From: Zygnema cylindricum
Taxonomy: Eukaryota; Streptophyta; Zygnematophyceae; Zygnematales; Zygnemataceae
DNA: 15,000 bases
Direction of reading: 5' to 3'
Assembly: GCA_037447655.1 (NCBI GenBank)
Contig: JBBHKE010001475.1
Span: 1 to 15,000 of the forward strand
Positions 1 to 8,518 of the stretch are shown piece by piece; positions within the stretch are counted from its first letter, which is position 1, and each line of letters opens with the position of its first letter. A model generated the notes under the pieces. It saw only the letters and a list, made by a program, of their open reading frames with translations, did no database searches and had not been told where the DNA came from. The translations under genes were made by a program, and so were the position numbers.

Positions 1-55
1 TTTTTTTTTTTGTTTTTTTTTTTTTTTTTTTTTTTGTTTTTTTTTTGTTTTTGAT
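1..55. repeat. T-rich low-complexity tract at the window edge
   Basis: The first 55 bases are almost pure T with a few isolated G. It could be the poly(A) tail of a retroposed sequence on the minus strand or simple-sequence slippage. Nothing adjacent identifies a retroposon, so only the composition is asserted. Confidence 0.85.
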
Positions 56-963
56 TTGTTATTTGTTTTACAATCATAAAAATCTACACGGGTGGTTCTG
101 GAGCTACCTTGCCTCATCATGCAGTTCACATTTGTTTTTATTTTTAAATTTGGGATGTTCGTTTGATAGAGTTTGTTTACCCGTTCAACTATGGCGTAAG
201 TTGTAAAATTGAGCATACAAATGAGGAGACTTCGGAAATATAGAAGTTCTATGGTTTTTGTAAACTTGTCATGTCTGTTTTCAAGGCTCGTTCTTGTTTA
301 ACAACATTTTCGATTTAAAAATAGTGTTACTTAAAAAAAAATGTAATTTGGTGGTCTGTGGCAAAACATGACGGGAAGACTTTTCCTTCTTTATCAATGA
401 AGAGTTTGAAAATAAGGAGGGGGTATTGGAAAGGCATAGCAATAAATGCTTAGGAATAAGTGTTTAGGAAGGTGTTTCTTTACTCATGTGCTTACATTGA
501 CTGCTTGTACGGAAAATGAATTTTGGTTACATTACATCGCAAACGCCGATGAATTTATGCAATCTCACTTTAAACGAGTGTGCGACTTCCAAGAGGGGTT
601 TACATACGACGAAGAGAACACTAAGTCCCCTTCAATCAGAATCCCATCCTTGATATTGGCCTTACGACTCCGCAGGGATCGATATTGTTTCGGAATCCAA
701 CGACTCCCCTGCCCGGGTGCCCTCCAATACCTGGTATTGCGGGTCAGGGTGCTTAAGAGGCATATGTTGTTGCCCCAATATGTGAAGAGTCGTAAAATCG
801 GAGGATAGAATGTGAAGGATCTTTGAAATAAATAATCACAAAATTACCTCACAGAGAATTCACAAAGATACACTGATTTCATACACAGCGGAAGCTCATA
901 GATAGAAATGTCACGAAAACGACAATATCCCAACAGAATGGACGATCCCAATAAAGGGAATGA
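56..963. other. Unassigned sequence, no gene recognised
   Basis: This stretch holds one ATG-started plus-strand reading frame of 120 codons at 446-808. It has no domain I recognise, no supporting splice context and no conserved motif, so I do not call it a gene. Around 713-742 there is a short inverted repeat CAATACC/GGTATTG with a one-base spacer. Base composition is mixed AT-rich. It could be intergenic DNA or an old transposon remnant. Confidence 0.5.
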
Positions 964-1036
964 TGAGCTGGCCAGAATTTGAGCCTAGAACCTTTCACTG
1001 TAGCTGTGAATGCGCCAACCACTGCGCCACCAGCCC
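964..1036 (-). tRNA. tRNA-like cloverleaf (tRNA pseudogene or SINE head)
   Basis: On the minus strand this 73-nt stretch fits every arm of a tRNA. The acceptor stem is GGGCTGG paired with CCAGCTC (one G-U). U8 is followed by a D stem GCGC/GCGC with an 8-nt loop AGTGGTTG. The anticodon stem TTCAC/GTGAA is perfect, the variable loop is 5 nt, and the T stem CTAGG/TCTGG has two G-U pairs. The discriminator base is A. The internal A box (TGGCGCAGTGGTTGG) is good and the B box (GGCTCAAATTC) is degenerate. The anticodon loop AGCTACA lacks the near-universal U33, and the nominal anticodon would be CUA. The intact fold with decayed loop positions suggests a pseudogene or the tRNA-derived head of a SINE rather than a working tRNA. 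No SINE tail was found. Confidence 0.55.
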
Positions 1037-1053
1037 GGATACCGTGGCTGGTG
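1028..1053. repeat. Short inverted repeat overlapping the tRNA-like 5' end
   Basis: CACCAGCC at 1028-1035 is repeated inverted as GGCTGGTG at 1046-1053 with a 10-nt spacer. It overlaps the first bases of the minus-strand tRNA-like sequence, so the acceptor strand has two possible pairing partners. It may be chance. Confidence 0.5.
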
Positions 1054-1750
1054 AGTCCTTTTTATTTACACATTTAGCGTGGATCCATGTATCCAATCGG
1101 TACAATTTTCGTACGTCAACACAATATGGGATTGGGCGTTGGGTCCCCAGCTCCTTTGGCATCCCTCTCGACCGGCTGTGTTGGCACGATTGAGTATTGA
1201 GGACGAGGAGCCAAAAAGATCAGAGGTGAGAGAGAGAGAGAGGGAGAGTTGTCTGGGGAGGTCGGAGGAGGTCACCCTTTCTAAGGGGACCAGGTGAGAA
1301 TTGGAAGGAGCAATGCATCTCCCAACCCCGATTCGATACCGCCGAGAGGGCCTAAGGAAAGATTTGGAGGGAGAAGGTAGTTGACCAGTTGCCAATCTGA
1401 CATCATTGGAGGTACTAAGAAGAGGCGTCGAAGGGAATCCTTAATGACCAGTGGGACCAGACGGAGGGGGGAAGGGATAGAAGGAGATGGGAGGCACCTC
1501 ACTCTAGTCCCGAGTCCGATACCGCGGAGGAGAGGAGGAGAAAGATGGTGATGGCCTAGAGGAATTTGAACATTTTAGAGTCAACCGACCTGAATCATCT
1601 AGATCATAGTGATAAAGAGCCATTTATGTCAAAATATGGTTGGGTCCCAAAAAAGGTTGAAAAGTCTATAATATTGGGCAGTAGAATCGCGATATCGAGG
1701 CTAGGGCGCAAAAAATTACGGCTTTGCCTCTGGCAGATGAGGAGGGATGG
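1037..1750. other. Purine-rich unassigned region with a GA microsatellite
   Basis: From about 1200 to 1560 the plus strand is rich in G and A, with an (AG)n run at 1229-1248 and many GGAGG/GAGGAG clusters. The phrases TTCGATACCGCCGAGAG (~1330) and GTCCGATACCGCGGAG (~1514) are similar, hinting at an old direct duplication. Overlapping open frames on both strands (for example 1079-1297 plus and 1066-1395 minus) are low-complexity and mutually contradictory, so no coding call is made. Confidence 0.5.
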
Positions 1751-2273
1751 TACACTGCGAATCGTTAATAACTCTAATTTGGGTTCTAAAAATTTTGATT
1801 TTTTTTTTCACATAGGATACATGATTTTATTTTTTCCTTGACGTTTGTACAAAATAGCGTAAAGCCCGAAAGTACAATAAAATATAAATAGTGTGGTGTA
1901 CGATCGATGTCAGACCGTACATAAATGTACCTTTTCAAGTGAAAATTTACAAAAAATGAATTAAATCAACCTCGCACGCATAGGAACCTGCGCTCAAAAA
2001 AACGGGATTAGTGTGACACGTAAATTAGTATGGCATTACGGATGTTTTAAATTCGCGGCGGCGTACGATTTCTAATATTTTGTACGAATTCATATATTAA
2101 TGTATATAATCGTACGGTGGATATTCCATTTTTGCTGTTCCCAAATTAGCATTGACGCCGAAATTAGAATACACCTTTTTCTTGAAAATTTTCAAATTCT
2201 TAATTAGCATCAATTACGGTAAATTTTCTTCAACACTATTTAAACTTTGACACTAATAACGATTCGCGGTGTA
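1751..2273 (+). mobile_element. F1 MITE-like element, copy 1
   Basis: This 523-bp element is flanked by TA on both sides (1751-1752 and 2272-2273). Its ends are imperfect inverted repeats: the left begins CACTGCGAATCGTTAATAA, and the right end at 2249-2271 reads as CACCGCGAATCGTTATTAG in reverse complement. Nearly its whole length aligns collinearly with the second copy at 7891-8430, with scattered substitutions and small indels. It has no transposase frame, so it is non-autonomous. TA flanks fit Tc1/mariner-type target duplication; the superfamily is inference. The interior has palindromic blocks such as TTTTCAAGTGAAAA near 1936 and CGTACGAT...ATCGTACG between about 2062 and 2117. Confidence 0.8.
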
Positions 2274-3026
2274 GAGATTTGGTAAGAAGTTTTACAAGTT
2301 TTAGTGTGGAAATTTTGATTCCGAGACAGAGTTTCCGAGAAGGAAAGAGGTCTAAGGTCCAAACTGGTTGAAGCCAAAAATTTAGTGTGCTCTAGGCAGC
2401 CCAATACTAAGAGTGTACTGTATGCGTACTTTATCATTTAGTTTTGTTCGTACAGAACTGCCCGTATAGTAAAGCTCGCACACTAAATCTATGCGGATGA
2501 GCCTCCCTGGCGGACGTAAAACCATTTCCCAGTTGTCGTGCTCCACGTGTTCCAATATTGTTCACAGACCGAAGTTGAGTTTCATGAAAAATATACGGAA
2601 TAATTTCATACTCATAAAAAATACGGGATTGACAACCCTACACCTGCATGGTTTGAACACGCACCTATATAGTGTAGCGACAAATAAAACAAAGCGTTCA
2701 CACGTGGTTCAATTCATAGTTTTGAAGTACGGTGTCATAGGCCGTACATTAATGCATACATTATGCTTTGAGGTACAATATGAAGACATCCTATATAGAA
2801 TGGGTGTTAAAATAGTAGTTAAAGTTGCGGGTTGGGGGTGAAGTTCCAACAGACGAAAAGTGAGGTTGTTCACAGAAATCCGTACTTTTCCGTGCCATTT
2901 AAAAACAACATTATAAAAGATCCGACCATAATTCTCCAAGTGTCTGCGCGCAAACGTTGACCGTTCGATTACGTTTGGCTCCTCATCCGAGAAGCAATCG
3001 CGCCATCCGGCTCTGTGATTGGTCGC
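2274..3026. other. Unassigned AT-rich intergenic sequence
   Basis: No gene, RNA or transposon end was recognised here. Short frames occur (2240-2437 minus, 2491-2841 plus, 2709-2939 minus) but none resembles a known family and the last two overlap on opposite strands. GTAC tetranucleotides recur at about 2418-2452, 2729-2774 and 2881. Confidence 0.45.
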
Positions 3027-3325
3027 CCACCTCCGGGAGGTGGCTAGTCAACTGCAGACACATGGATCGTAAAGATTTTCCAGCGTGGATAGTCACAAAA
3101 CTGGAATTTCTACACGTTACACAGACCACGTGTCTTTGAACAAGGTGGACGCGTCTCCACCAAAATCCGACGGAAAATCGGAGGTGGCTAGTCAACTATG
3201 GGTTGTGCTACACGTGGACGACGAAGATGTGTGTCACAATCACCGGAATTCTCAGTTTTTCTTTGCTTCGCACAGGCCACGTGTCTTCGAACAAGGTGGT
3301 CGCGCCTCCACCAAAATCCAAAATA
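3027..3325 (+). repeat. Tandem duplication, ~144-bp unit, preceded by a palindrome
   Basis: Unit 1 (3036-3179) and unit 2 (3180-~3325) both begin GGAGGTGGCTAGTCAACT. Both contain CCACGTGTCTT followed by GAACAAGGTGG and end in CTCCACCAAAATCC. The centres have diverged while the first and last thirds stay similar. Each unit has a CACGTG core (G-box), at about 3126 and 3278, and unit 2 has a second one near 3213. A near-perfect palindrome, CCACCTCC/GGAGGTGG with a 1-nt spacer (3027-3043), sits at the left boundary. CACGTG is the plant bZIP/bHLH target core; regulatory use here is inference. Confidence 0.8.
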
Positions 3326-3886
3326 ATATCTTTGTCGAAAAATATCTATCTCGTCACGCTCTTTTTGTCGTCTTTCCTTCAGGTTCGTGACTTCGTGGTT
3401 TCCCGCGCTTCGAGTTTTCGTCTCCAAAAAGACAAAGGCTGAAAAACAACCGTTGAAAAAGACAAGAGCGCCTGCGAAAAAAAGGGGCCTTCAGTGATAC
3501 ACTGACATAGTACACATAATTCGTACAATTATATAGTATGAATTATGAAAGTACAAAATCTACATTGAAATTGCCAAATTAGGCCGCTTCTCCATCAGGC
3601 GCCGACAGTAATCGTACGGAAACGTTTACTGCCAGTAAAATTTGGTTCACTTCTCCATCAGGTCGTGTCAGCAAGGAGTCAATCGTGGACGTGCTTTCCT
3701 TCGATTGGATGCACGTAGATTTCTGTTCTGACGGTAAGCGTCGTCAAAGATTCCAAAAGCGAAATATCTAAACTAGTATCCGTACAGCCAGCCGCTTTGT
3801 CGTTGTTTCAACGGTTTTATATATCTGTCGAAAATAAATGGATGTACAGACGTACACAGATGTACCATTGGAACGTTCATGTCATA
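3326..3886. other. Unassigned sequence with a short direct repeat
   Basis: The 13-mer CTTCTCCATCAGG occurs at 3587-3599 and again at 3650-3662. The bases just after the first copy (GCGCCGACAGTAATC, 3599-3613) recur exactly at 4968-4982. These look like fragments of an older dispersed repeat. A TTTCCCGC (E2F-like) string is present near 3399. No gene was recognised. Confidence 0.45.
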
Positions 3887-4453
3887 GTTCAAAAGTAGGT
3901 GACCGTACGCCCATACAATATGCCTATTGTACGCAAAACATACAATATGCCCTTAAGACCCATATTGTATTGGCCGCAAAATGAAATAAAATAGTAACAG
4001 GGTTGAGTTGCACATCGATCGATAGAGAATTAAACGTCATGTCTAAATTTTGAAAAACATTCGGACAAAAAAATATTTTTCTTTGAGTTTTAAGGTATTT
4101 TTTATTTAAACCGTCATATTTGGACGATCGGACGGTCGCTGATAAAAGTAGCGATCTAAGAAGATCACATGAAAAGCCCATAACACAACTTACGATAGGA
4201 CTTACGTCCGGGTTTTTTTTTTTTTTCCGGGATTTTTTTCCCGCAGAATGTCATCCTACGCCGTGTCAGTTCGCTAAAAAATTTCGTCCGGCGGCGTGCG
4301 CTGTACTATGATGATACGTCATATTCGTACGTCCGTACAGGGGTGTGCACAACGCACACACATACAGTATGCCTCGTCTGCGCGAGTTTTGTGCCAAGTT
4401 TTGTGCGCCTGCCAAACGCCTACTTTTGAACTATGGAACACCTACTTTTGAAC
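3887..4453 (+). mobile_element. F3 MITE-like element, copy A
   Basis: The left end is GTTCAAAAGTAGGTGACCG (3887-3905). The right end is CACCTACTTTTGAAC (4439-4453), giving a 15-bp terminal inverted repeat. The right terminus is duplicated 22 bp apart (CCTACTTTTGAAC at 4419-4431 and 4441-4453), so the true end may be 4431. About 300 bp after the left end (3890 to ~4195) align in reverse orientation with 7431-7736. The subterminal zone carries several ACAATATGC/GCATATTGT palindromic motifs (3914-3976). The inner part (~4200-4420) is not shared with copy B. No transposase frame was found. Confidence 0.72.
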
Positions 4454-4614
4454 TATGGTTCATGTTTCATCGATGTACCAGCTGTCCTTTTGAATCTGTG
4501 GCTCCGATTTAACGTTTTTACTTTGAAACCTTGCCGTGTCCGCCTCTGACGTGAATCAAAGCGGCCGCCTTTTGTGCATACGTCTTTCACGCCCTGGAAT
4601 CCTTTCACCTGCAA

Positions 4615-4676
4615 AATATATCGGAACTTTATATATCGGAACCATATCGGAACCATATCGGAACCATATCGGAACC
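4615..4676 (+). repeat. 11-bp minisatellite, unit CATATCGGAAC
   Basis: Five tandem units run from 4615 to 4676. The first two are variant (ATATATCGGAACTTT and ATATATCGGAAC) and the last three are identical. The unit length is not a multiple of three, so frames crossing it shift register with each unit, which argues against coding. Confidence 0.92.
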
Positions 4677-4857
4677 TTCGAAGACAACAGGCGCAACAAA
4701 TTCTGGTTGACGATGAATGGTGGTGGAGGCGACACGACACATTCTTCAACAAACTTTTTTTGTGGTTTTTGTCGTACCTGATTTCCGCCTGTCTGAAAAC
4801 ACATGGCTTTTACTTCACCTTTCCACGCATAAACGTTTTACACGTCCGTTGATTGGC

Positions 4858-4879
4858 TACTCTCCTCTTGAGGAGAGTA
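4858..4879. repeat. Perfect 10-bp hairpin
   Basis: TACTCTCCTC and GAGGAGAGTA form a perfect 10-bp stem around a TT spacer. It is isolated and has no T-run after it, so there is no evidence for a terminator role. It could be the centre of a palindromic element or a stem-loop insertion. Confidence 0.9.
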
Positions 4880-5690
4880 ATTGATCACTGGACGACGCGA
4901 CCTCTTGCTTCGAAAAGTCATAATCGGACGGTTGATGTTATCGCCCAAAAGTTTGGAGAATCTTGACGCGCCGACAGTAATCATGTTTGTAAAAAAAAAA
5001 AAAAAACAGTACGGCACTGTACATCACTGTACGGCAATGAGTTGGATGTGTAAGAAAATGCAATTTTTCCGGTAAACAACCCCATTTTTCGCCTGATGGA
5101 GGTTCACCCTTAAACGGTATGAAAAATCTTTGACGATTCTCATTATTATCGTACGCTGTAAGTCTGTACGGCAGTACCACTCAAAGCAGAACTCCCTTGT
5201 TTACATGCATCACCCGATGGCCCGTAGTCCTAAATAGTACATCCGTACAATAACGGAAAGCACCCGGTGGAACGAATCGATAGCTGCACATCCATCGACA
5301 GATAAATGAATGGGAATCATAGTAGCCAAACAATTAATGGAAAAACATAGTATTTTAAATGCGTTTATGAGGGATTAAATATGTTTTAAAACGAAATTGT
5401 TGGATTTTCACCAATCCAACAACAGAAAACTAAAGGAACTCAAACGCCCATGGGATAAGTACCTTTTGATAGAGGAACAACTGAATAAACCGTGTATCGC
5501 TATTAGGGTTAATAATTTGTACGCCACTCAAAACAAATTTTATGCGTACACACTTGTCGAATTTTCAATTTGAGACAGCCAATCGGAAGCCAAGAAGCTT
5601 AGCTTTCACTCGCAACCGTCAAATTTACAATCGAACATGTGTGTACGGAAAAAAAAATGTTTAAAAAGACGAAAAAAACATTAACACAAA

Positions 5691-6644
5691 GGGCGTGTTC
5701 CCATGTGTTCAAGTAAGGATTTTTTCCGTCGTTTTCACAGAGAATGGGACTTTCAACGAGAAAATATTACGCTGTACGAAAAATGGGCAAAAACACAAGT
5801 ACAATTTGCGTCCTCTTGGAACTTGGAAGGTACGGCAATTTGGCGTTATTATCATCGCGAGCCACTTCCAGCTCATCTTCACACTTGCACTGGAATCAAA
5901 ATCGCGATCTGATTTTAACCAAAATAACACCCCATAGACGAATAGAAAACAGTTATTGCACGCGTGAAACGTCTTCGAAACTTTTTGAACGAGGGAGAGT
6001 ACACGCTATTTTTTTACATGCTCGTCACGCGCGTGTACGTACAAAAATGACAAGCATGCACGGAAAAAAAATCGTTGGGGTCTCGGACCTCCACTTTCAT
6101 TCATGGGTCCTTTGCAAAAATTTACAACGTCCTCGTCTCTCCCCAACTTTTTCATTCGACCGCTTCTCTTTCTCTCATCTCTAAATGGAATGCATCAATA
6201 ATAGTAGTAAAGAAAGATATATTTTTTTCCTTTTTTTTTAATATTTTTGGTCTCATTTTGATGGCGTATCGAATAATAAATGGTAAGAAAAAGAAATCGG
6301 GAAGCCATGGCGGAAAGTTTACGTGTTGATGACGTCACAAGGTAGCATGACTTCGCTATGTCACAAAACCCTAAACATCTACAATGTCACAAAAACTCGA
6401 CGTCTACAACCGTCGCCGTTTTTGTAGACGTCATTAATTTTAGGAAGTTTAGTAGTCGTCTACATTTCGTTTCGTACTATCGTAGGCTGTCGCGTATTTT
6501 GTAGACGTCGACACCTGTCACATATTTGAAGTAATGAAGGCGCAAGTAATGATTGACATTGGAACACTTTGAAAAGTACACCGTAAAATCTGCGCAAAAA
6601 TCCAAAGTAACGTTTTAAAGTTTCGGTTACATGGGAACACGCCC
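5691..6644 (+). mobile_element. F2 element, copy 1 (954 bp)
   Basis: The left end GGGCGTGTTCCCATGT (5691-5706) is exactly inverted at the right end (ACATGGGAACACGCCC, 6629-6644). Roughly the first 290 bp and last 130 bp align with the copy at 8519-9214; the middle does not. The interior has recurring CGTCTACAA/TTGTAGACG motifs, including a perfect 11-bp stem GACGTCTACAA/TTGTAGACGTC (6399-6409 with 6422-6432). No target-site duplication is clear and no recognisable transposase is encoded. The left part contains an open frame (5703-5912) whose translation is similar in both copies. Superfamily is undetermined. Confidence 0.78.
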
Positions 6645-7286
6645 TAGTAGCGATTCACAATGTAGCGTCCGCGAAGCTGTTGTTGTCTTCTTGGTCCATT
6701 CGCAATCGACAAATATTTTTTTTCTTGTCATTTCCCGTGAAATTTGTCGTTCCCAACGTTCTTTAAAAAATTATCATCGGCGTCAAGAGTGCCGTATTGC
6801 CGTGTTAGAATGCTGAGGTCAGCAGTGACGTCTCCGGACAGAAATACGCGGTGTGGCATGTACGGTGTTTGCTTGGATCCAAGTATAGTAACTTTCAAAG
6901 ACTCGGAAAGGAAATTTAAAAAACTCGTTCTTGAATAAAATAAAACTTCGCTAACATGAAATACCACCCTAAGGGTGGACTTCCTTTAGCGAACAAGTGG
7001 GGTTTTTTACTGACGGCCGTACCGTTTCGTACAAGTCTTTACAGTTTTTTTTTTCAAGGAAAATATCATTACACGAAAATGTCAAAGGTTGTAAGAGTAA
7101 ATTGGGACCGTCGGATGCAATTGCACTTTTATCCGAGACGCCACGTCACTAACCCTACAGTTCGTTAAGACCGTGCACAGGGAGGACAGTTCTCGAAAAC
7201 AGAACGTGTAAAAATAGGTCGCGTGGAAAAAGGAAAAAAAATCCACGAGTGCGCGCGCGCATATGTGCGTACACGTCGCAAGCATT
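6645..7286. other. Unassigned sequence between F2 copy 1 and F3 copy B
   Basis: No gene was recognised. Open frames occur on both strands between 6728 and 6967 and overlap each other. A nested palindrome (6947-6993) and an alternating purine-pyrimidine run GTGCGCGCGCGCATATGTGCG (7249-7269) are the visible structures; such runs can form Z-DNA. Confidence 0.45.
6947..6993. repeat. Nested inverted repeat
   Basis: Outer arms TTCGCTAA (6947-6954) and TTAGCGAA (6986-6993) enclose inner arms CCACCCT (6964-6970) and AGGGTGG (6972-6978) around a single A. Single-stranded, it would fold as two stacked stems. From 6970 rightward the sequence resembles the minus strand of 5112-5069, so this may mark a transposon end. 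Confidence 0.75.
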
Positions 7287-7736
7287 GTTCAAAAGTAGGC
7301 GTTTTTTGGTAGGCCTTTTGTAGGTCGCCTTTAGCGTAAGTTGTGTTACGGGCTTTCCATGTGATCTTCTTAGATCGCTACTTTCGTCAGCGACCATCCG
7401 ATCGTCGGAATCTGACGATAGTCATATCTTAAGTTGTGTTATGGGTTTTTCATGTGATCTTCTTAGATCGTTACTTTCATCAACGACCGTCACATCGTCC
7501 GAATCTAACGGTTTAAATAAATATTCGCTCAAAACTCACAGAAAAATATTTTTTTGTCCGATTTTTTTTTTCAAATTTAGACATGACGTTTAATTCTCTA
7601 TCGAACCATGTGCAACTCAACCCTGTTACTATTTTATTTCATTTTGCGGCTAATACAATATGGGTCTTAAGGCCATATTGTATGTTTTGCATACAATAGG
7701 CATATTGTATGGGCGTACGGTCACCTACTTTTGAAC
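7287..7736 (-). mobile_element. F3 MITE-like element, copy B (inverted relative to copy A)
   Basis: Ends are GTTCAAAAGTAGGCG (7287-7301) and CACCTACTTTTGAAC (7722-7736), inverted repeats with one mismatch. 7431-7736 is the reverse complement of ~3887-4195, sharing the ACAATATG palindromes, the stretch around CTCAACCCTGTTACTA and the AAGATCACATG block. Copy B lacks the inner part of copy A. In its place is a local tandem duplication (7338-~7513). No transposase frame is present and no target-site duplication is evident. Confidence 0.74.
7338..7513 (+). repeat. ~93-bp tandem duplication inside F3 copy B
   Basis: Units start at 7338 and 7431 with AAGTTGTGTTAYGGG, continue with CATGTGATCTTCTTAGATCG, then CTTTCRTCARCGACC, and differ at scattered positions. 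Copy A has only one such unit (about 4120-4195, inverted), so the duplication is specific to copy B or was lost from A. Confidence 0.85.
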
Positions 7737-7890
7737 ACTGGTCGCAAGGGCCATGTGCCATCTGCCAGGGTGGCTGCGAATCTGCCGAAATTATCACGTC
7801 ACGCTCCCACCATCAAAGTTTGCCGCCGCCTTTTTGTCGTTGCGTTTTGAAATTTTGGGTAGTACATTTAATGCCCTATGTACGAGACAT

Positions 7891-8430
7891 TACACCGCGC
7901 ATCGTTATTAGTGTCAACGACACTAATTTGGGTTCTTAAACTTTTGATTTTTTTCCTCAAATAGGATACATGATTTTAATTTTTCCTTGACATTAGTTAA
8001 GGTACCGTACAAAATAGCGTAAAGGATGAATTACAATAATATCTAAATAGTGTGGTGTACGGTCGATGTCAGACGGTACATAAAACGTACCTTTTCAAGT
8101 GAAAATTTTACAAAAATGAGTTAAATCAGACGCGCACGCATAGGATCGTGCGCTAAAAAAACGGGATTGTTATGACACGTAAATTAGTCTTACATGTACG
8201 GATAATTAAATTTCACGACGGCGTACGATTTTTAATATTTTGTACGAATACATATATTAATGTATATAATCGTACAACGAATATTCCATTTTTGCTGTTC
8301 CCAAATTAGCATAAACGCCGAAATTAGAATACACCTTTTTTTTTTTTTTTTTTTTATTAATTAGCGTCAATGACGGTATATTTACTGCCACATTATTTAA
8401 ACTTTGACACTAATAACGATGCGCGGTGTA
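7891..8430 (+). mobile_element. F1 MITE-like element, copy 2 (540 bp)
   Basis: It is flanked by TA (7891-7892 and 8429-8430) with a perfect 25-bp inverted repeat counted from the TA (7891-7915 against 8406-8430; core CACCGCGCATCGTTATTAG). It is collinear with 1751-2273, sharing TAGTGTGGTGTACG, CCTTTTCAAGTGAAAATT and CCATTTTTGCTGTTCCCAA. A T21 run (8335-8355) replaces a mixed AT segment of copy 1. No transposase is encoded. The perfect termini suggest it inserted more recently than copy 1, whose ends have decayed. Confidence 0.88.
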
Positions 8431-8434
8431 TTTA

Positions 8435-8497
8435 CCTCCGACGGTACAGATATTTCCTCCGCGGGTACAGATATTTCCTCTGGTCGTACAGATATTG
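8435..8497 (+). repeat. Three 21-bp tandem units beside F1 copy 2
   Basis: Units at 8435-8455, 8456-8476 and 8477-8497 share CCTC at the start and GTACAGATATT at the end, differing mainly in the four to six bases between. They begin 4 bp after the right end of F1 copy 2 and stop 21 bp before F2 copy 2. The unit is a multiple of three and stays open in one frame, but no gene is otherwise supported. Confidence 0.9.
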
Positions 8498-8518
8498 CGT
8501 TCAGACTTTGCATTCTAA

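Larger units (their letters stand above)
4454..5690. other. Unassigned intergenic sequence with simple repeats
   Basis: Apart from the 11-bp minisatellite, the hairpin and an A16 run (4991-5006), no gene is recognised. Sequence near 5069-5112, read on the minus strand, resembles 6970-7012 (TAAGGGTGRAC start, TGGGGTT further in) and may be one end of a fourth transposon family. Short frames in both directions cross the minisatellite and are not convincing. Confidence 0.45.

Noticed and set aside
1-55. Poly(A) tail of a SINE headed by the tRNA-like sequence at 964-1036
   Set aside because: The orientation would fit, but the distance of over 900 bp is too long for a SINE and nothing between supports one.
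4536-4852. Several overlapping frames on both strands around 4450-4850
   Set aside because: They cross the 11-bp minisatellite, which shifts frame with every unit, and show no family resemblance.
7338-7513. CRISPR-like direct repeats
   Set aside because: Only two contiguous units without spacers, in a eukaryotic transposon.
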